DNA of 23,130 nt from Chara braunii. Taxonomy: Eukaryota; Streptophyta; Charophyceae; Charales; Characeae. Below the pieces are notes generated by a model. It saw only the letters and a program-made list of their open reading frames with translations. It did no database searches and was not told the origin of the DNA. The position numbers and the translations under genes are program-made. This document shows positions 9,216 through 17,769 of the stretch, piece by piece (the first letter of the stretch is position 1; every line of letters starts with the position of its first letter). Location of the stretch: the NCBI GenBank assembly GCA_003427395.1, contig BFEA01000196.1:121321-144450 (forward strand). Direction: 5' to 3'.

Positions 9216-9988
9216 ACGAAAACGAGGCAACTACCTCGTGAGATAAAAAGAACAGTCTTTTAGACTGTGTGGGAGCACAAATGCTCCCACTTCATTTTGG
9301 GTAGGATAACTGTGGCCATGAGATCTCAGATCTCACGGCTCACAGCGTGCGTGCGTGCGAAAGAGAATGAGGGAGTGAGAGAGAGAAACGGGGTAGTTGG
9401 GAGAAGGAGGTCCTACTCCTCCCAACCTGCCAACTGCCCTCCTAGAGGAAAATAAGGAGGGCTGTTGCATGCAACAACACGCACCTGGCCAAGGAAGAAG
9501 CCAGGTGCAACAAAAATTAAAAAGTTAGTTTTTTTCTTTTTTTCCCTTTATTTTTGAGTGACGACACTTGTCCTCACGTAGGGCTACCCCTGGCAGAAGC
9601 TGCCAGAGGTAACTGTCAGGCTCCCGTTTTTGAAGGGAGCCTGAAAATTAAAGAGCCACTAAGGAAAAGGCTAGATACAACCTTTTCCCCGATGTATCTG
9701 CCCTGGAAAATGGGTCCAGATACATCAAATTGTAAGGGGCTGTATCTCTCCAACCCCTTATCAGAAAAAGAAAAGAAAAACACTTTTGGAAATGGCAGGA
9801 GACCAGCTATCTCGCCACATTCCGAGATAGCTGGGAAAAAAGAAAACAAAAATAAATTAACTGCCCCACACTAAGGCTGTGGCTGTGGTGCGGCCACAGT
9901 CAGCCTTGGATCTTGGCAGATCAAGGGCTCACATTGAGCCCGCGATTTTGCCTGGGGGCTGGAGTAACATTCAACCCTCCTCAGCCAC

Positions 9989-9995
9989 TATAAAA
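9989..9995 (+). promoter_or_regulatory. Possible TATA box for the plus-strand unit
   Basis: A TATAAAA motif lies just past the hairpin array, followed by CAG/CTG-rich sequence and later the 54-bp repeats and plus-strand frames. The position suits a promoter, but a single motif is weak evidence. Confidence 0.35.
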
Positions 9996-10310
9996 CAGCC
10001 AGCTGCCCCAGCTGCCACACAAAGCATTGGTGCTGTCATTGTGTGACGTGCACTTGAGTGCTGCTGGGCTGCTGAGGTAATGCCTGAGGCAAGGAGGAGG
10101 AGCTGGAGATCTGTAGAGGAGCGCGACGAGGAAGACTGGGCAGCCATAGCTAAGGCAGGGAGCACTCTGCTCCTCTCCCCTCTGGCTGGTGCTGGTCCCA
10201 CGGGACAGACCCGGTGATACTGTGGGACTGCGGCAGTGCGGCGCTGTGAGATTTGGGCCTGGGGCCCAAATTTTACCAATTTTGGCCTGCCATTTTCTCA
10301 CTACGGTGGG

Positions 10311-10610
10311 GAAATGCTGCCAAAATTTTACAGTGGCAGTCCCGTTTTTTTCTGCGGTGGTACCGAAGTGTTGCCGAATTTCTACAGCGGCGACTACGGC
10401 TCTATCGGCGGTGGTGCGGGAGCGCTGCCAAAATTTTACGGCGGCGACTACGATTTTTTTGGCGGTGTTTCGAAAGCGCTGCCGAAATTCTACAGCGGCG
10501 ACTTCGATTTTTTTGGCGGTGGTACGGAAATGCTGTCCGAATTTTTCGGCACTGACTCCGGTTTTACCAGCGGTGGTGCGGAAGCGCTGTAAAATTTTTA
10601 TAGGCGGCGA
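10311..10610 (+). repeat. 54-bp tandem repeat, five copies plus a partial
   Basis: Unit starts at 10311, 10365, 10419, 10473 and 10527, with a partial copy from 10581. The core is GNNGCTGCCAAAATTTTAC followed by GGCGGCGACT-like and TTTTTGGCGGTGGT-like blocks. Because 54 is a multiple of three, all three plus frames stay open through the copies. One frame gives an 18-residue LPKFYSGDYDFFGG-type repeat (10236-10592). Another gives VVRKRCQNFTAATTIFLA-type units in a longer frame of 164 residues (10189-10683). I cannot tell whether either is translated. Confidence 0.85.
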
Positions 10611-11807
10611 CGCAAGGATACCGGCGGTAGGAGTTCCACATTTAGCAGCAGCCGGACCTTGGTATAGAGAAGGTATCGCTTGAAAGGAGGATTGAAGTGG
10701 TGTGAATTGTGACGGCGTGGTGACGCGGTAACAGTGAAAGTCAGTGGCAGTGATACTTATTGAAAAGTAAGCGAGGGGGTGTTGCGGCAGGTGGTCGCAA
10801 CAAGAGAGTGGTGTCGATCACTTAGGTGACGACTGGAGACGACCACCGTCACGTCAACAGGAGCGTAATCTTATACGGTTTTCTTGAGTGTACCATATTA
10901 CTTCATTCAAGGTCAGTGGTCAGTTAAATTGACTCAGTTCCCTTCACACCTGAGTGAACCCACACTTGCTTTGACCTATTTTTTACTAAACGTTCATTGA
11001 AAAAGGAAAGAGAATATGTGCATTTGCGTGTATGACAGGGAGTCTGACAATGGAAAAGGATTGCATGGTGGTCTGTGTGTCGTTGGGTTTTGATTGCAGG
11101 TACGGCGTGTGGGCTGAAATGGATGATGGTGATAATGGTGAAATAATGGTTGTCTTCTCATCTCTATGCTTATGGATGTGTGTGAACTAAAGTGAAAAGA
11201 AGATGACGAAAAATAAGCGACCACAAAGAGGAGAAATCTGGATGGACATAAATTTTCTCCCAATGTCACCTATTCTTGCCCGAATGACCTCTTCGTCTAT
11301 GCCTGTCTGTCTGAATGACTTTCTTTTCCGTGTTCTTTCTATCTTTCCTCTAAGTTACTCTTGACGTCAGACGACAAGAATTTGCTCGTTCGCCGGGTAG
11401 GTGCTTTTCCTTTCTTCTAGGAGACTTCTGGGGCGGGGGTTCGTTGCCTTAGGGGCCGACCCTGTTATCGACTCAAAGTGGACCGCTTTGCGGGGGGGTA
11501 CCATGTCGATTCGGTGGAGACGGCCCGACTTCTGAGATCTGAGTCTTGTGCTCGGGCGAGGAGGAGGAGTATCCCAAACCACCTCCTAGGGGAATGGACA
11601 AAAGTGCCTGCACAGATGGACTTAAGGTTCTTGGTGCCTTGCGTAAGGAGGAACTGCCATAGCCTTCCTTTGGTGGTCATTCTAGGAGCCACTGACGTAT
11701 GGGGAACTGGTGCCACAAGCAGCCCAGTTCGTGTCCTACTAGCCAAACGGGGTGTATTTAGACACTCCAGACGTGGCTGGCCGTGCCATAAGAAACACGA
11801 ACCAGAA
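10611..11807. other. Unassigned stretch upstream of the small frames
   Basis: I recognise no gene here. A stretch at about 11395-11430 resembles a short intron (CGGGTAGGTGC...CTTCTAGGAG). Frames on both strands are short and compositionally unremarkable. If the downstream frames are spliced, their 5' exons could lie here. Confidence 0.4.
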
Positions 11808-11861
11808 GGAAGACAAATGTTTTAGTGATACTTAGTTTTAACTTGATCACATTTGTCTTCC
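11808..11861. repeat. 13-bp perfect inverted repeat upstream of the 104-residue frame
   Basis: GGAAGACAAATGT (11808-11820) and ACATTTGTCTTCC (11849-11861) are exact reverse complements separated by 28 bases. The right arm forms most of the pyrimidine tract in front of the TTTCTTTCAG|ATG at 11874, so folding could mask a 3' splice site or the start codon. Confidence 0.85.
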
Positions 11862-11873
11862 CTTTTCTTTCAG

Positions 11874-12188
11874 ATGGCTATGGGATCCACGAAATTATTC
11901 TTTTTCAACAATCGTGATGCGGCGGCAGAGAGAGTTGAACTCCAAAGGCATGATGGAGTGAGGATAGAAAGGGTAGGCCGACTTATTTATAATCCGTTAG
12001 AATTATATTCTGAGGAGGACGTTCTGCGATTTTGGGATGGTAGTGCGCAAAGACCCCCCAGGCGACTTGTTTTCGGGAGAGATAACGGCTTGGATATTCT
12101 TCATTACGAATTCGCACCGCCATTGCCTGAGCATCACTTCGTAAATATGAACCTGGTGGTGTTGCAGCCTTATGAAATCAACCCATGA
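11874..12188 (+). CDS. Hypothetical 104-residue protein (possible exon)
   Basis: Starts MAMGSTKLFFFNN and ends LQPYEINP. Not recognised. The ATG directly follows TTTTCTTTCAG, a strong 3' splice-like sequence, so it may be the first codon of an internal exon. The protein is mixed alpha/beta in character with charged (RVELQRHDGVRIERVGR) and aromatic stretches and no signal peptide or membrane segment. A donor-like TTC|GTAAATATG at 12140/12141 would end the exon in phase 0 after 89 codons. It would then join in phase to the ATG at 12410, giving a protein of about 240 residues. The read-through version ends at TGA 12186-12188. Confidence 0.45.
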   Translation: MAMGSTKLFFFNNRDAAAERVELQRHDGVRIERVGRLIYNPLELYSEEDVLRFWDGSAQRPPRRLVFGRDNGLDILHYEFAPPLPEHHFVNMNLVVLQPYEINP

Positions 12189-12215
12189 GTGGACGAAATC
12201 CCTTAAATAAGGTTG

Positions 12216-12386
12216 ATGTTTGTCCGTTACGTGCTTTGGCTGAACGAGCGACAAGGCCAATTTTTCGGCATATACTGCGCGGAGCGGATGTGTGTCAATA
12301 GGTTCGCAATTATAGGGGCCGAAGCGCCATATGATAATGAATTGGAAAATGAAGCGGAAGAACTCGAGGAGTTTTTACTTGACTGA
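12216..12386 (+). CDS. Small 56-residue frame between the two plus-strand frames
   Basis: Begins MFVRYVLWLNERQGQFF and ends with an acidic tail (NEAEELEEFLLD). Not recognised. It lies wholly inside the segment that would be intron if 12141 and 12409 are splice sites, so it may be only intron sequence. The acidic C-terminus and lack of low complexity make a short protein possible. Confidence 0.25.
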   Translation: MFVRYVLWLNERQGQFFGIYCAERMCVNRFAIIGAEAPYDNELENEAEELEEFLLD

Positions 12387-12409
12387 TTTGATTTCATTCT
12401 GATACGTAG

Positions 12410-12865
12410 ATGCCTGGAGCACGACTAGACTTGACGATCCCGAGGTGTCTGCTGGTCCGCGATACACCCGAGGAGGATCTCATCAGGAGTGCAACGCGAC
12501 TTTTACGAGTTCAAGATGGATCCCTTATCAACTGGTTTGACTTCATTGGATTGCTTTACAACGACGAGGGATTTTTCTCTAATACTCGCGCAGACTTCCG
12601 CGCCAATACAACCCGGACCCCAAATGACTTCTTTGGATATACCTTGTATTTCCACCGCGCTAGTAACCTCCAATGTCTCTCTCGAGTCATTGTGAGCATT
12701 ACGATTACTTCGTCCGGCAGACGTTTCAGCGTCATTCGGATCCCGGATACTAAGACCAGACATTTGTTTGAACTCAGTCGGCCTTTCCGAGTCATACTGT
12801 GGAGGCCAGCCTTACGAATGACTTCCTTGTATGATTCCAAACACAAATTCAGATCGAGAAAATAA
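12410..12865 (+). CDS. Hypothetical 151-residue protein (possible second exon)
   Basis: Starts MPGARLDLTIPRCLLVRD and ends KHKFRSRK with a basic tail. Not recognised. The ATG follows CTGATTTGATTTCATTCTGATACGTAG, which looks like a branch site plus 3' splice site, so the frame may continue the one at 11874 (phase 0 to phase 0). Internal features are a DTPEEDLIRSATRLL helix-like segment, a hydrophobic INWFDFIGLLY stretch and an arginine-rich C-terminus. The stop codon overlaps AATAAA (12861-12866), a possible polyadenylation signal, and a hairpin follows at 12877. I have no functional call. Confidence 0.45.
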   Translation: MPGARLDLTIPRCLLVRDTPEEDLIRSATRLLRVQDGSLINWFDFIGLLYNDEGFFSNTRADFRANTTRTPNDFFGYTLYFHRASNLQCLSRVIVSITITSSGRRFSVIRIPDTKTRHLFELSRPFRVILWRPALRMTSLYDSKHKFRSRK

Positions 12866-12895
12866 ATTTAAAAGGTCCTCTTTATACAAAAGAGG
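12861..12895 (+). terminator. Possible 3' end: AATAAA plus hairpin
   Basis: AATAAA overlaps the stop of the 151-residue frame. A perfect 7-bp stem (CCTCTTT at 12877-12883, AAAGAGG at 12889-12895, loop ATACA) follows within 12 bases. It suits a eukaryotic 3' end only loosely. Confidence 0.3.
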
Positions 12896-13219
12896 TTACA
12901 CCTGCGACGAGGAGGAAGTAAGACAGCATGATCTTTTTCGTCAGACCAAATCAATCATGTTAAGTATTACGTTTTAATTGTTGGAATGACTGAATGTAAA
13001 ATTGACCCGTGTACGTATTGCTTTGAAAAGTTATATATTCTGATGAGTAAGATACGCATGGGACTGGGGTTGAATTATTTGTTTTCTTAATTACCCTAGT
13101 CGACTGACGCGCGCTTCATCCTTAGGAGATCAGCGCCCTAAGTGACGAACAGCGTCCGGGTTCAACAGGCGTTTAACTCTCGTATACATATACTACAGCG
13201 TGCGAGCAAACGCCCTCGG
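12896..13219. other. Unassigned stretch
   Basis: Nothing recognisable. Composition shifts from AT-rich to GC-rich near 13100. One CTGATGAG word at about 13042 was checked for a hammerhead and lacks the other parts. Confidence 0.4.
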
Positions 13220-13429
13220 CCGACCCACCTTTGCAATTGCATATTAAAGCTTTCACACGTGGGTCGGTAGCTCGGTAGGGATACACCCCTGAGGGTGGTG
13301 ACAGCCCCTTAGGGAAGCAAGCTTATGCCCCGCGGAAACCTGTCCTGTTGTAGGGGACCGCGGGAAGTAAACCTGACGCACCCGGCTAGAGCGGCGAAGG
13401 GACGACGCGACCACGCACCGTCTCGACGG
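13220..13429. repeat. GC-rich hairpins of the insertion's right arm
   Basis: Perfect stems: CCGACCCAC/GTGGGTCGG (13220-13228, 13259-13267), CACCC/GGGTG (13284-13288, 13293-13297), CCCGCGG/CCGCGGG (13329-13335, 13358-13364) and CCGTC/GACGG (13418-13422, 13425-13429). They resemble the left hairpin block in density but are more GC-rich. Confidence 0.7.
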
Positions 13430-13533
13430 CTCGCAAAAACTATCTCGCTTTTGTCCTTAAGTTGTCTCCGTGTTTTGTTGAAAGATGAGTAACTCCTGCG
13501 TGACATGGCCGGGAGGGCCCTCGCTTGCGCGGG

Positions 13534-13541
13534 GGCCGATG
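13534..13541. repeat. Right target-site duplication of nested insertion (GGCCGATG)
   Basis: Exact copy of the 8 bases at 7067-7074. It lies in frame in the Rep-helicase protein just after DDYIYR. Confidence 0.75.
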
Positions 13542-16397
13542 CGCTCGACACCGATATATGTAGTCATCCAAGGGGTGCAATATAGTGAAAGAATATTCAA
13601 CATTTTCAACAGTGCACAAAGTATCAGGGTCCGAGTCGCTGAGAATCTGGTTAAGCATTTGTTCCAGGGGAACGAGTTTGTACACGTGGTTTGCGTATGC
13701 ACATGATTGCCGGAGAATGTGTAGCGCACATAGCGGACTTGCAGTCTCTTGTTTATTGGTTAACGTAAATAATTGTGACGTCAATCACCGACGCGCTTTT
13801 GCGTCGACAGGAAGTGGAGCGGTTTCCTCAGCAAGGCGTTCACGAGTTTCACGCAAATCAAACGCCGCAATTTGCAGTGCTATATCACAATCGACTTTTT
13901 GTTGATCTTTTGTTGTATAGCGACACGAGTAATATATACGGTCCACATCTGCGCCGTCGAAAAAAAGTTGGATATTATGATTAAATTTGAATGTTGATAA
14001 AATAATGTCATTGTAGTTATTAATATATTCATGTCCAAAACCAAGGCGGAGACAAATGCTAGTCGGCAAAAGCTCGTTGGTATCAGTACGTGGCCGCGGA
14101 AAAAGATACCGGCAAACCTTGTCAATATTTGTTGAGCGGGAGTGTTTGAAACAAGATCCGGTATGCGGCCAATGATGCGTCTAGACAAGGTAAAGAAGGA
14201 AACATATTAGGAATTGAAAAAAAGTTGCAATAACCGATGTTAATATGGCGCGCCGCATAAGATGTTGTGAGCTGAAAAAATATTTACAATGTCGACATTG
14301 GCCCGAAGGTTGTTCTTGTACTTTAGATGAATAATGATATTTAAGAAACGGCGAAAGAAGTGCTGTAGCAGGCAGCGGTAAAAGGTTATGTGCAGGCGGC
14401 GGAGCTTGGCACGAAGAGAAAGACAAGGAGGCGATTTAGAAAGGCAAAAACGTTGTGACAATGCTGTCTGCAAAGGTTGTCACAATGTCCGAAAAATTGG
14501 GGTTGAATTTTTGTAAACGATCAAAGTCGTAAGTAGTCGGCGGCAAATTTTGAAGCCAGATGAGACAGTGAAGGTGTAGAGTTCCCCGGCCTTGAGTTTC
14601 AACCATACCAAAATAAGCATTGACGTGGCCAAAAAGACCGCCGTCTGTTTTTGGCCGCCGCGTGTTGATATCAAAGCCAAGAACGTCCGTAATGAAGACA
14701 GTGATTAGTCGATAAAAAAAGTGTGCAGCCTCGACATTGTCAGCCATCGATGCTTGTTTCAGATGAGGCAAAGGAATATGTGGGACGTGTTCAAAAACAT
14801 CCAGGAACTCGTCAATAAATATTAAGCCAGCATATGATACAAAGGCAAAGGATGTGTCCGTATTATGAGTGATTGTCAGAAATAAGCTTGGTTGGCCGAC
14901 TCGATCGCAAGTTGCAAATGCTTTCTGACGCCTTGCACGACGTTCAGCATTACTGCCCCAAACATAAGCAGCACTGCATTCGACCCCGCATAATAATCCG
15001 TTGACTGCGGGCGAGACAGCCAATGGTGGATGAACACATCGACGTCTGCGCTCATTTTCAAACCGCCTTTTTAGCTGCTCTGTAGTAACTGCGAAAATCG
15101 TGGAGTGAAAGCGGAGATGAGATTTGCATGTGATACTTGCCATCGTGTAACTACGGTCAAGCGACAATCGATCAAATGAGATCATGGTATAATAATACGG
15201 ATCTTGTGCGAATCGGCGATGACTCAGGAGGCAGTAGTGTTTAATACATAATTGTTTAGAAACGCGTATCCTGCGTCTCGGTTTACCTGGATGTCCTCTT
15301 CCATACAGAAAGAGATGAGGAAACATTTTAGCCTCGATGGCTGCATCGAAGACATTAGAGAATCTGGAAGAAGAGCGAACGACAAAGAGCAGAGCGTTTT
15401 TATCCGTATTGTCGTGAGTATGCAAGAGATATACTTCGATGGCGGCATCAACATCAGCCGAAGTGTGACTGAAGATGACTGTTTTCTCAATGTATGTCGT
15501 CTCGTCGGAGCAGTCAGCAGGCGGATTGAGACCTTCCTGTTCTTCATCCAGCGCGTTCACAATATTAACGTCCTTAGTACGGTCAACGATAATTCGGGGC
15601 ATATGTTGTTCGACATTGTTGGTAAACTCATTCATTGTATCTTCGTTGATGTCAATATCACTGTAGAAAGGATTAAACGATCGGTAGAATGATAATAAAT
15701 CCAACACAACCCCATGTCGGAGAACGTGCATCTTGTGTATATGGTTCAATTGTGCGTCAGTAAATGGCCCCGTTAAAATTATACGGTAGAATGCATTGTT
15801 GTCTAATTTGCGAAGAAGGAGTGTTACAGGAGGGCCAAGAATAACGTCAAAAAATAAAAGATGAAACCGAATTGCTCGGTGAAACCCCCCACGCATTATT
15901 CGCGTTTGCGCCATGACGATTATAATACTTGTCATGATAAGCTCTGGCCATGTCGGTGTAGTTAGTTGGGGTGGCAAAGTGCCGATGAGAAAGTGGTTTG
16001 CAATTGCAAATTTAGGCAGATGCGGGGGATGTTTTATATCAAATAGTGGTTTTGCGCAATCAACGCAAACATTGGATCGTATGGAATCGGGGTCAGAAAC
16101 ATCAATCCCAATGCGGGAAAGCATCAAGCTGGTAAAATGAGGATGAACATCAGAACAATCGTAATAAGTATGAAGAGGTTGTGGCAAATCTTCATCGGGA
16201 CATTCGAGACATTTATGCATACGTGCAAGCGCATCGACATCTGATACAGAATACGTAGTGACACTGATACATATACGTAGTGCGTCACATACGCTGCAAA
16301 CCGCCTCTGCGAGTCTCTCCGGGCCAAACGATTTTGTTAAATAGTCTAGAACGGTCTGTTTCGCATCAGCAGAGATCGGCGAGAAGCCCAACAACAA
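13534..16397 (-). pseudogene. Helitron Rep-helicase protein, N-terminal half: HUH rolling-circle Rep
   Basis: One frame with three in-frame stops (14436 TAA, 14181 TAG, 13785 TGA) and no frameshift. In order: Cys pairs CSVCDALR, CLECP and CVDCAKPL; a LPKFAIANHFLIGTLPPQL segment resembling the region before Rep in DUF6570-bearing Helitrons; FPHLFLYGRGHPG; the first Rep motif PSLFLTITHN; the HUH motif GTLHLHCLIWL with the two His codons at 14568-14576; an HTGSCFKHS zinc-ligand-like segment; and IYYSCRYTTK (13905-13934) with the YxxxY catalytic tyrosine pair. A QETASPLCALHIL block precedes DDYIYR at the insertion site. The protein would nick and join DNA in rolling-circle transposition. Together with the helicase half it would be about 1,880 residues. 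The true start is uncertain; the open frame extends upstream to about 16467. Confidence 0.92.
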
Positions 16398-17144
16398 AGA
16401 AACATCGCAACTTTTCCCCGCGTGAGCGAGATATTCTTTAGGCGGATATGATGTATTGGGATGACATGTTTATCAAGCTGTCCCTTTTGACCGGCGAGTT
16501 GTTTTAGACGGGGGGGTGGCGTTTTTGGGAAGGCAAATTGTCCCGGAGAGTTCCCAATTGCTCTGCTTTTCGCTTTTTCGCTTCTCGTGCACGGTGATGC
16601 CACAACGCATCGGCATCCGGTCGTTTTCGTCATTGTTCAACTGTTTATTTTTGCCGTCTGAGTTTGTGAGCTTCGCGCACCTTTTTCCCCTGTTCCTTTT
16701 CGTCATATGGAGCCACATGCCGATTTTTGATACGCCGATTTTTGGACGCGCGAGGCATCTACGCGACGAGGATATACAGCAAAACGAATGCATAATAAGA
16801 GGCATGGAATAAAGACGAGGGAAGTGAACAAAAGTATGAATGTGGAAGTCAGAGCAATGAGGCCACAGAAAAACAAACAATAGACAAAGACAAATATTGT
16901 CAATATCCAAAATAAGTGCGTCAACAAATTGAATGTAGAACATATATAGACCGGAATTCAAAACAGTGTCTGCACTCTGAGGCCTGGCAGTATATGATTG
17001 AGCTGATATACACATGGCTATTTCTTGAAACCGAGTTTCAAAAAGTGTTTTGGATTTACTTTCTCGATGGGTCGAAAAGAAGGGAAGGATGCCACACCCA
17101 CTTCCTAACCGAATTGGCCGAGGTATACCCATAGTAGCTTCAGA
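16398..17144 (-). other. Helitron 5' region upstream of Rep, uncertain coding
   Basis: In phase with Rep, a long frame covers 16473 to beyond the element's border, separated from Rep by adjacent TGA and TAA codons near 16470. Its last ~90 residues are basic and polar (KRNRGKRCAKL, MPMRCGITVHEKRKSEK) and could be a decayed N-terminal extension. The upstream part is Cys/Phe-rich and looks non-coding. The 5' terminus (17144 downward on the minus strand) reads TCTGAAGCTACTATGG. Confidence 0.4.
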
Positions 17145-17740
17145 CATAAATCAAAAACTTTGTTTTGGGACAAGGTACGAAATCTGAGACCGGGATGAGC
17201 AGGAGTGATACTTCATAAAACAAGCGGGGTAATGGCAGAGGGCTTTGCATTGTAGGTCTTGTCACTCTTTGTTACCATGAGATGGATGTTTTACTGCAGT
17301 GCAAAAAAAATTGGTCGATCCTTGTTTCGTCTCTCTACTCATTATCAGCAGCTGTAATCGCATCAGCGGCAACAACGGCAACCCGTGCATAGCAAGAGAA
17401 AAAACACTCGTAGTTTTGGGAATAGATGCGTTATTGGCTACATCAGGTGGAAGGGAGCAGAGATGGCTGCATGCAGCGACCACTTGTCCGAACGCAATAT
17501 CATATAACGGGGCAGCAGCAACAGCGGCAAGGTGAAGGACACAGCGGACGGGTTCAATACTCTGTTGTGTTGATGGTCAACAGCGAGCGTATCCGAATGT
17601 GGAGAACAGTGTGCTGAAACAGAAACTAGCAGCCGCGTCACAGAGTCGGGGAACATGGTCGTAGACAGCGCGGACCGTATTCTCTTTTGGGAGAAACCAT
17701 AAATCTACTTTGCGTCACCCAGAAAGAACGTGCGTCCACC
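17145..17740 (+). mobile_element. Repeat B, copy 1 (continuation of the A-B unit split by the Helitron)
   Basis: Aligns with 20113-20660 and 21586-22085 in the same orientation. Shared landmarks are CGTAAATC/CATAAATC start, GGACAAGGTA, GTCACTCTTT, TCGATCC, CATTATCAGCAG, GCAAGAGAAAAAACA and CTGCATGCAGCGACCAC. The first bases match the sequence that follows repeat A at 21586, so this is the missing right part of repeat A copy 1. No protein is recognised. Confidence 0.75.
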
Positions 17741-17763
17741 GGCCTGGCTTAGTTGGATAGGCA
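17741..17763 (+). repeat. Truncated head of repeat A
   Basis: GGCCTGGCTTAGTTGGATAGG follows B directly, as at 20659-20680. It includes a perfect Pol III A box (TGGCTTAGTTGG, 17745-17756). Homology to A then stops and the QWRF-like frame begins within a few bases. Confidence 0.65.
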
Positions 17764-17769
17764 TGAAGC

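Larger units (their letters stand above)
7899..9941. repeat. Array of short, mostly perfect, non-identical hairpins
   Basis: Consecutive inverted repeats, given as outer limits: 7899-7913, 7930-7955, 8034-8047, 8068-8124, 8188-8211, 8228-8249, 8261-8276, 8545-8563, 8583-8599, 8763-8790, 8908-8921, 8954-8973, 9088-9102, 9222-9239, 9252-9268, 9269-9290, 9310-9345, 9396-9426, 9436-9462, 9463-9476, 9481-9508, 9590-9606, 9616-9644, 9663-9688, 9691-9726, 9733-9760, 9803-9834, 9877-9899, 9909-9922 and 9925-9941. Most stems are 5-14 bp with loops of 0-16 nt; 8068-8124 has a longer, internally paired loop. Stem sequences differ from one another, so this is not an ordinary tandem repeat. From 9222 to 9941 the stems come almost back to back. 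Coding frames here are fragmentary. The array could form a highly structured RNA or reflect repeated template-switch inverted duplications. Confidence 0.8.
7075..13533. mobile_element. Unclassified 6.46-kb insertion carrying a hammerhead ribozyme and hairpin array
   Basis: Delimited by the 8-bp direct duplication and by continuity of the interrupted Helitron protein. The ends (TCGGGACAGAAACC on the left, CTTGCGCGGG on the right) are not inverted repeats of each other, and I found no LTRs or terminal poly(A). An 8-bp duplication fits hAT-like or P-like transposition, but no transposase was recognised. Contents: AT-rich left arm; hairpin-dense block with minus-strand hammerhead ribozyme; poly(A) and GA tracts; TATA-like box; 54-bp repeats; small plus-strand frames; GC-rich hairpin right arm. 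It may itself be a composite of several insertions. Confidence 0.7.
1736..17144 (-). mobile_element. Helitron (Rep-helicase plus Ulp1), degenerate, with nested 6.46-kb insertion
   Basis: Boundaries come from the A-B repeat it interrupts. Flank A ends at 1735 (...AAAAAACA) and flank B resumes at 17145 (CATAAATC...). The uninterrupted junction at 21576-21595 reads ...AAAAACA then CGTAAATC..., so no target bases were duplicated, as expected for Helitrons. On the coding (minus) strand the 5' end is TCTGAAGCTACTATGG, resembling the canonical TC...CTACTA start. The 3' flank starts with T. The 3' end (...TTTTCGGAGC) is not the canonical CTRR. Contents in coding order are Rep, PIF1-type helicase, Ulp1-like protease and an unrecognised frame. 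All recognised coding parts carry stops, so this copy is presumably non-autonomous today. Confidence 0.85.

Noticed and set aside
9554-9874. Coding frames on both strands in the hairpin array
   Set aside because: They are short, and overlapping opposite-strand frames arise from the inverted repeats themselves.
12450-12500. Minus-strand CTGATGA within the 151-residue frame
   Set aside because: It lacks stem II, GAAA and a paired stem III.
13036-13080. Another hammerhead at CTGATGAG (about 13042)
   Set aside because: No GAAA follows at the right spacing and no stem II or stem III can form.
3366-16397. Stop-codon reassignment or programmed read-through
   Set aside because: TAA, TAG and TGA all interrupt conserved protein sequence, so no single reassignment explains them; mutational decay does.
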